Shown here piece after piece: positions 1-7,009 of a DNA stretch of 12,555 nucleotides. The stretch covers positions 1 through 12,555 of the forward strand of contig NW_017265179.1 in the NCBI RefSeq assembly GCF_001638985.1, given 5' to 3'. Origin of the DNA: Phycomyces blakesleeanus NRRL 1555(-) (taxonomy: Eukaryota > Mucoromycota > Mucoromycetes > Mucorales > Phycomycetaceae). A program made the position numbers and the translations under genes. Each line of letters begins with the position of its first letter. The first letter of the stretch is position 1. Under the pieces are notes generated by a model, which had not been told where the DNA came from, searched no databases, and saw only the letters and a program-made list of their open reading frames with translations.

Positions 1-2
1 TA

Positions 3-959
3 TCTTCTACACCCATCAATTCGCTCCTTTTTGCTGACGATGTGGCTATATTTGGATCACCTGCAGATGTCCAATATATGGTCAACCTTGCAGCTCAGCA
101 TTCCTTTTTGCTTGGATATTGTTGGAGCCCATCTAAATGTGCAATTGTATACCCTTCTTTTCGATCTCCTCACCAGCAACAGCTATCTATTTATGGTGAA
201 CTTCTTCCTGCAGTTCAGGAATTTATTTACTTGGGTGTCCCATTCCGCAACAAGGGTATTTGTGGGCCTTCTGTAGTTTCTCATCATCATTCTGGCACAC
301 TTGCTACAATGTCCAATCTGAATTCTGTTGGTGCTTGTCGCTCTGGATTCTCTTTGCTTTTGAGCTCCAGACTTTACAAGACATTTGTTCGCCCCATATT
401 TGAGTATGGTTTAGCCATCACTATTCTACGCAAAAAAGATTATACTGAGATAGAACGTATTCAAGACAAATGTTTGCGTATGATTGTTGGTGGTCATGCT
501 ACTTCTTCTACTGCAGTACTGAAACATATTTGCAATTTGCCAAGCATGCAGTTTTGCTCTGATATTTTGATATCCAATTTCTGTATTTGTGCTCAATCCC
601 TTCTGTCTGGTTGCCTGCTATCACTTTTACATTTACATCATCCTCAGTCGTCCTCTTTACCTGCTTTATCAAAAAATTCTCTTTTTGTCAGCATCCCCAT
701 CACACTGAATTTTCATAGCAATACCAAGCTCAAGCGGTTTTTTGAGACATTTCATCAGTTCAAGTTTGATCAGATGCGACTTACCAATACCAAAGTGTTA
801 CTTCAAGCATGCCATCTGTTGTGGTGGTTGAAGTTGAAGAAGTTTTTAAGAGGAAGAATTGAAGATTTGAGATTAGGAATGAAGATTCGTGAGAACTTGT
901 GTAGGTTTTGTTTATTGAGAAAGATTTGGTATCAAAGTTTGGTCAGGTTCCTACACTGA
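3..959 (+). CDS. Non-LTR retrotransposon reverse transcriptase, C-terminal part (5' truncated by window)
   Basis: The frame is open from nt 3 to the TGA at 957-959 (318 codons), so the true start lies left of the window. Residues 10-13 are FADD, the catalytic palm motif C of LINE-type reverse transcriptases, preceded by hydrophobic NSLL. WSPSKC (41-46) matches motif D and YLGVPF (76-81) motif E. Further on come thumb-type stretches typical of this class: RPIFEYG (130-136), QDKCLRMI (154-161) and LPSM (179-182). Near the end, RLG followed by CRFC resembles the C-terminal zinc-knuckle region, but the rest of that module is missing, so the 3' end looks degenerate or truncated. The enzyme would copy element RNA into DNA at a nicked target. 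Unlike the other elements here, no internal stop is seen. The family assignment is firm; the clade is not resolved. Confidence 0.88.
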   Translation, partial: SSTPINSLLFADDVAIFGSPADVQYMVNLAAQHSFLLGYCWSPSKCAIVYPSFRSPHQQQLSIYGELLPAVQEFIYLGVPFRNKGICGPSVVSHHHSGTLATMSNLNSVGACRSGFSLLLSSRLYKTFVRPIFEYGLAITILRKKDYTEIERIQDKCLRMIVGGHATSSTAVLKHICNLPSMQFCSDILISNFCICAQSLLSGCLLSLLHLHHPQSSSLPALSKNSLFVSIPITLNFHSNTKLKRFFETFHQFKFDQMRLTNTKVLLQACHLLWWLKLKKFLRGRIEDLRLGMKIRENLCRFCLLRKIWYQSLVRFLH

Positions 960-1450
960 ACTACTACTGCTATTTATATTGTTTTGGATTGGGAAAATTA
1001 TATGACTGGAGTCAGGTAATCGATCCTATCTGAGCCTTAATCAGAGCAACGTGATCTTGGGATAATTAATGTATGATTAATTATATAAATGTGTGTAGTC
1101 CCAATGAAGTATTAACATCGAAAGTAAATGTGTTTACGAGTTATAATTATGCTTATAATAATCCACTGATGTATCCCATATTATGGTGATATCATCATAT
1201 GAAATATAATCACTATCATGCATGCTAAACCTGTGTGTTAAATAATAAAGTAATTGGTAGACACCTTTGACTGGAATAGCTGAGGCCTTATATTGTTTCC
1301 TTCAGACTTATTCTCAATTACAGCAGTAGTCAATACTCATTTACAACAGTTTGTATATTCTGTTAGTTCTCTCTATAGATATTTTCTATGCTATATCTTT
1401 ATAGAAAGATTTACATATATTGAAGTGCTATTACATTAGGCGTTTGGCAT
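960..1450. other. AT-rich spacer after the RT fragment
   Basis: No open frame with protein-like composition on either strand. The sequence is AT-rich with scattered short repeats such as attaat. It could contain the 3' untranslated region of the retroelement, but I see no clear poly(A) tail or target-site duplication marking its end. Confidence 0.5.
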
Positions 1451-1456
1451 GTATAT

Positions 1457-1656
1457 AAAAAAATATGGCAGTTGTATTAAAAAAATACAACATTTACAAA
1501 AAAAATACTACAGCTCTATAAAAATAATACAAGGTTTACAAAAAAAAATTCTATGGTTATAAAAAAAAATATGACATTTACAAAAAAAAAGTACAACGTT
1601 TGAAAAAAAAATACTATAGTTATATAAAAAAATTGTAAGGCATAAGGATAAAAAAA
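1457..1656. repeat. Phased A-tract array, about 21-bp period, ten units
   Basis: Ten A-tracts of 5-9 nt lie at 1457-1463, 1479-1485, 1498-1505, 1520-1524, 1540-1548, 1561-1569, 1582-1590, 1603-1611, 1626-1632 and 1650-1656. Centre-to-centre spacings are about 22, 20, 20, 22, 21, 21, 21, 21, 22 and 24 nt. The segment between tracts is loosely conserved around TACnACnnTTTA. This is a degenerate minisatellite. Because 21 bp is two turns of B-DNA, the A-tracts lie on the same face of the helix, an arrangement known to give intrinsic curvature. Phe-rich open frames on the minus strand here are by-products of A-tracts at a period divisible by three. Confidence 0.85.
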
Positions 1657-1665
1657 TTGAGTGCC

Positions 1666-1824
1666 ATGTACCCTTCCACCAATAATAAAAGGGGGGAGCA
1701 AATTCAGATGGCAATGGGAGCAAATTCAGTTAGCAATGGATGCAAATTCAATTTCTATGGAAGTCAATCAGATGTCAATGGGGTCTAATTAGATGGAAAC
1801 GGATGCTATATCAAGTCTCAATCT
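1666..1824 (+). pseudogene. Decayed exon with methionine-rich heptads in 21/22-bp repeats
   Basis: Six repeat units start at 1694, 1716, 1738, 1759, 1780 and 1801, each opening with a G-run then a CAAATTCA-like core, 21 or 22 bp long. Read from ATG 1666 the frame gives QMAMGAN, and after a +1 shift between 1726 and 1736 it continues SISMEVN and QMSMGSN, a regular heptad pattern. An in-frame TAG at 1790-1792 falls where the pattern expects Gln, followed by METDAISSLN. A possible donor (GTATTT) starts at 1825. The style resembles residues 31-45 of the coiled-coil gene at 5652 (TNMTAMGTNMAADMS), so I read it as a broken relative. The alternative is a non-coding minisatellite whose period happens to be a multiple of three. 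The ATG may not be the original start. Confidence 0.5.
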
Positions 1825-2834
1825 GGTATTTCTTTTCTGGCACTTGTAACTAAGTCGCAGAATTAATACCACTGGGGAATGTCAAGTTTATGAATAGTTT
1901 TTAGATAAGAATAAAGATATTTTTTATTAAATATATTTCTTGACTATTTATACGAATTGATACTTGATTTCTGACTAAAAGAATAGCTACGTCAATATGT
2001 CTTAGATGCTAGTTATCCAGCACTATAGGAAAAAAGTGGTCTTTTTCGAATTTGTGACTTCATTTTTGGTCTATAATAATTAAAAAGTCACCAAAAATAC
2101 AAAATGAAACATGCAAATCTCTGTTCTTTGAAATGGGCAATAAAAAGCAAGTGAACTACCAAAAGTTAGATCTCAGAAGAAACAAATATATATTTTAATT
2201 ATAGATATTACATTTATAGTAAGTATATAGAGCAATTGAGAAATATTGGATATCAGACGTAAAAAGAAAGAAAATATCTAAGCTTTTGTTACTTGAATAA
2301 AATTTGTAAAGACAATTCAAAGGCACACTAAAAAAATTAAATAATGAACCGTATGTCATCATTGTAAAATTACTATATTAATATTTCATATAAAAAACTA
2401 ACTAATACATTTGTACAAAATATATGATGCTAATAATGACGTGAACTTTTCTCTTATTTTTCTTTTTATTCATAACAAACCCTTACATCTGGTTTTATTG
2501 TCATTATTATGAATAATATCTGTATAAAAATCATCCAGTTACTTAAATTTACGCAAGAAGCACTACAAAAGAAACAAGCAAATCTATAACTGGAGATCAC
2601 CAAACTACATAATGTTACGAATGGATGCACATGTGAGGAGCCAACCTCAGACTATGATGTAAGAAATAATAAAACAAAAAAAAGACATGTAAACTAATAT
2701 AAAGTAATATAGACTCTTGCTGTCCCAATTCCAAGACTATTGCCTGTATTAAATCTATAACTTTGAAATATAACTTTAGAATGATGAGTCAGAATCTTAG
2801 GGTTGAACTTAACAAGAAAAACGCAAAGCAATTA
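1825..2834. other. AT-rich spacer without a supported gene
   Basis: No convincing coding frame. The main item is the CACTA-like end at 2021 (listed separately). A short stretch at 2621-2658 reads as an open peptide ending at a donor-like GTAAGA, but is too short to call. A small hairpin, TGAGG/CCTCA with a six-base loop, lies near 2633-2648. Confidence 0.4.
2021..2098 (+). repeat. Candidate CACTA-type element terminus with subterminal inverted motifs
   Basis: The sequence opens CACTATAGGAAAAAAGTGG, the layout of CACTA-superfamily terminal repeats (CACTA, then a purine-rich run). Just inside are short subterminal motifs in both orientations: GTGACTT (2054-2060) against AAGTCAC (2085-2091), and ATTTTTGGT (2062-2070) against ACCAAAAAT (2090-2098). 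CACTA transposase-binding motifs are typically repeated near element ends. No matching CCTATAGTG end was found elsewhere in the window, so this is either a lone end or chance in AT-rich DNA. Confidence 0.3.
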
Positions 2835-3071
2835 TTAATACTTGTACATGTCTGATATGTGATAAAATGGCTGACAATCTTTCTGTATAAGCTTTAGAAC
2901 CAAATCCAGATAGGATGTCTATTTCTCAAGATGAGAAGAACTTGATATATGCCAAACATATATGCTCACTCAAACGAAGTGATGTTGGCTTTACTGGATG
3001 TCACAAAAGCTGAACATCTCTTCCAAAAGTCTGTTATTCATAGAAAAACCATGTGAAGCAACAACCTTCTA
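2835..3071. pseudogene. Decayed coding patch, strand uncertain
   Basis: Base composition and peptide character change here to something protein-like. On the plus strand, ATG 2867 opens a frame with stops at 2888 (TAA), 3011 (TGA) and 3041 (TAG), ending at a perfect donor GTAAGT at 3072. On the minus strand, an acceptor-like TACTAG ahead of about 3069 leads into a frame beginning KVVASHGF, with stops at 2993-2991, 2972-2970 and 2921-2919 and a final stop at 2837-2835 after SDMYKY. The minus reading resembles a protein C-terminus, but both are plausible. I recognise no family. Confidence 0.3.
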
Positions 3072-3587
3072 GTAAGTTTATGTTCGTTAAGTACATTAAA
3101 TTATATATTAAATATGAAGATATGAAATAATCTGAATGATATTTGGCCAATGATATTCAGAAATAAAGACTTTTATTATTATAACAACCAATAAAAACAT
3201 TTTTAAATAATAATCTTTTACAAAATAAAATCTTTTTACCCAATTAAATTTGTAAATGAAACAGAATATATATAAATGAGGGTTAATTGAAGTAATGTTT
3301 TTGTTAAAATGACCAATAATATAAATTTTCATACTGCAATAAAGTTTCAATTATCTAATTAAAAGTAATAATATGACCAAAGTATTTTATGAGTGACCAT
3401 ATAAAGAGAAAACTCTTTTATTACTACCAATAAAAAACTTTTTTTTTCTACCAATAGCATAAGAAAAATGATATATAAACTAAAACATCGCACTGGAAAA
3501 ATTAAAAAAAATAAGGTAGTTTAAATATGGGGTATAGTGTAATGTGCTTTCCATATTTAAATTAGTTGATTTTTTTTCCACTTGTGC

Positions 3588-3602
3588 TGAAGGTGACCTT
3601 CA
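3588..3602. promoter_or_regulatory. 15-nt palindrome, core AAGGTGACCTT (copy 1)
   Basis: TGAAGGTGACCTTCA has 7-nt arms that pair perfectly around one central G. The same 11-nt core recurs inside another 15-nt palindrome 215 bp to the right. Dyad symmetry plus recurrence is what a dimeric DNA-binding protein site looks like, but no gene is attached and function is inferred only. Confidence 0.35.
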
Positions 3603-3802
3603 CAGATAGTGGAATGACTAGAGTCAACTAGCGGAATTGTGGGTGGGGGGTGCCGCAGGTAAGGTTTGTTAGCACTTTAGATATACTTATCTGACTTGAT
3701 ATATAAAAAGAAAGTTTTTTAAAACTGCGTATCTATTTTGATATTCTTTATATGGAACCATAAAGATCAGACACCGACATATTATGAAGATTAAAAGTAG
3801 CG

Positions 3803-3817
3803 TAAAGGTGACCTTTA
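3803..3817. promoter_or_regulatory. 15-nt palindrome, core AAGGTGACCTT (copy 2)
   Basis: TAAAGGTGACCTTTA repeats the core of the palindrome at 3588. The outer bases differ between the copies, yet each copy changes both arms so that symmetry is kept. That favours selection for the dyad over simple duplication, although two copies are a small sample. Confidence 0.35.
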
Positions 3818-4345
3818 AGTTAGTTTATTGTTAAGAAGTTTGGTCATCAGCAGCAAAAAAAGGCGTCTTTAAAATTATGGACCAGTAATATGTTCTTTAT
3901 TTATTTGGTTTCCCGTTCTTATTAGGTTGGTAATGGTTTACGCTTTTATTTTTATTGGAAAGAATAGAATGTTTCTAGGTTTCAGATCTAATAATACTAT
4001 TCTATATCTCTAGCTACTTCTTGCTTGGTCGGTTTGTTATATTTGGGATAAAAAATTTTTTACAAAAAAGAAATACCTAAAAAAAAATGAGCTGCTCAAT
4101 ACGTTTTTTTTGGGGTACGAGCAGTACTCTTTGAGAATAGATAAATCGTTAGTGATGGGTGTGCGTGTGTGTTGGATATTTCAATTCTTATAAACCATTA
4201 ATACTTACATTGTAATTATCCAGTACAAAGACCAACCAATAAAATATTACAAGTAAAGCTACGGAATTTTGATTCCTTTGACTATGAAAATGATTGAAAA
4301 AAATTAATTTTTGTGAATTGGGTCATATAATTATTAATTTACATA

Positions 4346-4767
4346 CCCAAAGCAAACGGATTTATTTGTAGATATAGATAATACTTATCAAAAGTCGATA
4401 TAGTATCTGGTAGTTTTTTTATTAATAAACAGTATAAGTAATATAATGATACATATAAGGATAGTAAAAGAACAAAAAAAAGTCTTACCATGTTAATGAC
4501 AGCAGCATGAGGTAGAAGCTTTTGATTCATAACATGTTTTGGAGAGGGTTGTTCATCTATAGTAAAAATTGGATTCAGTTTGATTAATATTAAAGAGAAA
4601 TATAATAAATAAATAGATGAAAATATTATTGTGTTGGTGGTCGTGTTTAGCTGTAGAAAATATTTTTGGTGATATATCCTATAAAAAAGAAAGGAAAAAA
4701 TCAGGATACTTTTATGAGATGATAGTATGAAGTATATTTACTAACCTTGGCTAATCCGGATGGCCAT
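4346..4767 (-). other. Doubtful small spliced gene on the minus strand
   Basis: Signals consistent with exons: ATG at 4767-4765 in an ACAATGG context, a 22-nt exon to 4746, and donor GTTAGT. An acceptor CTATAG at 4557 leads into a 68-nt exon (4556-4489) reading DEQPSPKHVMNQK and ending in AVINM at donor GTAAGA, and the phases of these two exons agree. A third candidate exon (4406-4346) lies between CCAG and GTATGT and reads TISTFDKYYLYLQINPFAL in one frame, but the phase arriving from exon 2 does not match it. Either one boundary is wrong, the gene is broken, or the pattern is chance. The opposite strand at 4747-4850 also gives a plausible peptide. No family recognised. Confidence 0.25.
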
Positions 4768-4956
4768 TGTGAAGAGAATGCATCAGAAGGAAACTATACA
4801 CAAGTGACTATGGTAGCAGAAATACTTGTTATTACTCAGCTATATTTGAAGAAATTACTAATAAAGAAAAATAAAGAAAAAAAGCACCTTACCAGGAACA
4901 TTTGCAAGTATAAGAGTAAAAGAGAAAGAAAGAAGTAAAAAGAAAAGAGAGGGCGA

Positions 4957-5012
4957 GTGTCTATGGCAACTGAAACAACTAATTCTTTTTAGTTATATAA
5001 AAAAAGTACTTT
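4957..5012 (+). repeat. Imperfect direct repeat, copy A
   Basis: Starts with GTGTCTATGGCAAC, followed by AATTCTTTT, a TATA-like stretch and AGTACTT. The same order of blocks occurs 123 bp downstream (copy B), with the first 14 bases identical and the rest diverged. Confidence 0.55.
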
Positions 5013-5079
5013 AAAAAAGCAGATTAAAAAAAAAGACTAATAAAAAAATAAAAAATGGGTGGAGACAGCAACGAAGAGT

Positions 5080-5134
5080 GTGTCTATGGCAACAGAATAA
5101 ATAAATTCTTTTATTTTCTATAAAGAAGACTTTT
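5080..5134 (+). repeat. Imperfect direct repeat, copy B
   Basis: Starts with the identical 14-mer GTGTCTATGGCAAC, then AAATTCTTTT, a CTATAAAG stretch and AGACTTTT. It matches copy A at 4957 in block order. No coding role is seen. Confidence 0.55.
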
Positions 5135-5220
5135 TAGAAAGAACATGTCTTACACAAATAGTTTGCAAATATAATAGAAGTTGCAGAGATAGAGAAACAA
5201 AGAAAAGACCAATAGCAAAT

Positions 5221-5286
5221 ATAAAGAGCAAAAAAAAAGAGAAACAGGAACAACAATAAAAAAAGAAAAAAAAGAAAAAAGAAAAG
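5221..5286. repeat. Nearly homopurine low-complexity tract
   Basis: Runs of A and G, with few pyrimidines, ending around AAAAGAAAAG. Such tracts are common in AT-rich fungal spacers and can adopt unusual structures. The Phe-rich minus-strand open frame here reflects composition only. Confidence 0.6.
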
Positions 5287-5433
5287 TGCATTTGAAACAA
5301 AAGACTAGACTGGTTTGATCAATTGGGTTCTAAAGCAGTATGAAAGCCGATTTGCATTTCAGTGATTACAAGAAGTATTAATAGAGACTTATATATCAAA
5401 GATATGCTGAATATCTATATAAATCATACGTTT

Positions 5434-5440
5434 TATATAA
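5434..5440 (+). promoter_or_regulatory. Probable TATA box of the coiled-coil gene
   Basis: TATATAA is followed by a CT-rich stretch (5449-5468) and then a TCATACTCAAAC-like region near 5482 that could hold the transcription start, about 40-50 bp downstream. This is a common fungal promoter layout. A likely intron in the 5' leader then runs from GTATGT at 5531 to CTGTAG at 5648, placing the spliced leader directly before ATG 5652. Confidence 0.5.
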
Positions 5441-5558
5441 TTTGTTTACTCTTTCTCCTGCTTTCTTGCTACTTATTGCACTCATACTCAAACACACACA
5501 CATCAGCCCATTTTATTTCAAATAATTTAAGTATGTAAATTTGATATAATTTATTTTT

Positions 5559-5577
5559 AATTCAATTCAATTCAATT
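5559..5577. repeat. (AATTC)n pentanucleotide microsatellite
   Basis: Almost four copies of a 5-bp unit, AATTCAATTCAATTCAATT, inside the predicted 5'-leader intron of the coiled-coil gene. Confidence 0.75.
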
Positions 5578-5651
5578 GTATAATAACATCAATAACAATG
5601 TAATCTAAAATTAACAGTTACATTTTTACCTTTTATTATATTCTGTAGACA

Positions 5652-6869
5652 ATGGCTATTCAAAGACGTCAACTTGCTCTTCGTCCCGTTGAGATTACAA
5701 ATGAACAATTGATGGAAATTCTTTCTACTTTGAAAACTAATATGACAGCCATGGGAACCAACATGGCAGCTGACATGTCGATTGTACAAGAACAAATCGG
5801 CACTGTTGAAGATACATTGCTAAACATGAATAGCAGAATTGGTGTTCTTGCCACCAGCAGCACTGAGACAATCACTGCTATTGACAGTTTAAGCATGGCT
5901 CCCCTCGTTTCCTCTACCAATACAATGGCTAATGTTTCTCAGCCTGCCTTCAACGCCCCGTCTGAGTTTAGCAAGAAGGCCTCTAATGATGTTTATGTGA
6001 GTATCAATGTGTGCAAAATTTTATCAATGTATTTTCTCATATATTCTATCAGGTCCATATTCGTAATCTCATGTGGGATCCCAAGCTGAAAACAAGAAAT
6101 CAAGTTAATATCCTGGCAAATGAGAGTAAGCCCAGATGGAATACAAATGTTTTCTTTTACAAGTCGCCAAACAAGGAGTTGGCGATGCGACTTCTTGAAA
6201 ACTTGAAGCGCAAGTTTACTCATGAGGGATTTAGAGAGGCAGACTTGAGAGCAAGACTGCACAAAAACTTCACCAGCCGGGTTTCAAAAGCAAGAAAAGC
6301 TGAAGAGGAAATAAAAGCAACAAACACTTGTTTGAGAAGAGCAGGATGTGCCAGAGATGTAAGTGTAATCTCTAAATAAATAACTTCAAAATAATATAGT
6401 TTAGTCTTGAGAATTTTAAAAATACTAATACAAAAAACTACTATTAGAATCATACTCGCCATTTACTTGCATACACAGACAACAAAGAAGCAATTGATCT
6501 ACAAATGAAGAGAGATTGTGACTTCACAATGCAAATGGCAGCAATGTCTGATAGAGAATCTGCAGATGAAGACTTCGAGAATCGCACAAAGAGCATCGTC
6601 AAGATTGTTCAGCCAGGATAGAGAAGTAACGAGGTATATTATTTTATATTAATAATTATGTCTTATTATAAAAAATATAAAGTGAAGTATTAACAAAATC
6701 ATTTTAGTTCAATACTCTCATTAAACTCATTGATGAATATGTTATTGAAGCAATGGGGTCAAGTGCTTCTCAAATGAAGGAGAGGGTTTTCACCAGTGTG
6801 TCTAATACAGCAGTCCCAGATGACATAACCTCCAAATTTCCTCAGTGGGCCCTTAGAGACGGGTATTAA
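5652..6869 (+). pseudogene. Four-exon coiled-coil gene of unknown function with one in-frame stop
   Basis: Exons are 5652-5996, 6053-6358, 6448-6633 and 6708-6869, all joined in phase 0. Introns of 56, 89 and 74 nt start GTGAGT, GTAAGT and GTATAT and end CAG, TAG and TAG. ATG 5652 has A at -3 and follows an acceptor-like CTGTAG. The 332-codon product has a helical N-terminus with Met/Asn/Thr heptads (about residues 20-70), a Ser/Thr/Pro-rich linker (75-110), then a basic helical region (116-215, with MWDPK, RLLENLKRKF and SKARKAEEEIKA) that could bind nucleic acid. The end is more acidic and mixed. One TAG at 6619-6621 (codon 275) interrupts QPG-RSNEF, where Trp would fit, so the allele looks inactivated or gives a shortened protein. 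It is convergent with the Tnp2 gene, 140 bp between stop codons, which suggests an accessory protein of the same element. The fold is not recognised; function is inferred from context only. Confidence 0.7.
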
Positions 6870-7009
6870 ATAAACAAAAATTGCCTCTCTCTTTTTATCT
6901 ATATATTACTTTTCACATACAAAATACTATCAATATATATATCAGAAATACGCGCTCTGTTTTTTTTTGTTAAAGAAAAAGAAATGTAAAAGTTCACTTT
7001 ATTTGTTAT

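Larger units (their letters stand above)
3072..4345. other. AT-rich spacer with CCAAT motifs and two palindromes
   Basis: No supported coding frame; open frames on the minus strand around 3108-3350 are Ile/Tyr/Phe/Lys-rich and look like AT-rich noise. CCAAT motifs recur (near 3187, 3312, 3427, 3452 and 4235), and a TATATAAA-like sequence sits near 3473, but no gene follows it in either direction. A GT-rich run (gtgtgcgtgtgtgtt) lies near 4160. The two related palindromes at 3588 and 3803 are listed separately. Confidence 0.4.
4768..5430. other. A-rich, purine-rich spacer with internal duplication
   Basis: Dominated by A/G-rich sequence on the plus strand, equivalent to a pyrimidine-rich minus strand, with no supported gene. 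Two donor-like GGTAAG/GTGTAAG sequences on the minus strand (near 4890 and 5150) follow similar TTGCAAA pyrimidine-rich stretches. This suggests that one region was duplicated and may once have been leader sequence. Confidence 0.35.

Noticed and set aside
1508..1723. Phe-rich minus-strand open frames
   Set aside because: Products of A-tracts at a 21-bp period, which keeps two frames open; no protein-like composition.
2325..2575. Further CACTA-like strings at about 2325 (CACTAAAAAAA) and 2561 (CACTACAAAAG)
   Set aside because: Expected by chance in A-rich DNA; no subterminal repeats or inverted partners seen.
3108..3350. 80-codon minus-strand open frame
   Set aside because: Composition (Ile, Tyr, Phe, Lys) is that of AT-rich noise; no motif.
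3532..3538. TATAGTG as the partner end of the CACTA-like terminus at 2021
   Set aside because: Similarity stops after seven bases and the flanking trinucleotides (CAG and TAA) do not form a target duplication.
5669..6462. Minus-strand open frames
   Set aside because: Antisense to exons of the coiled-coil gene, whose splice phases agree throughout.
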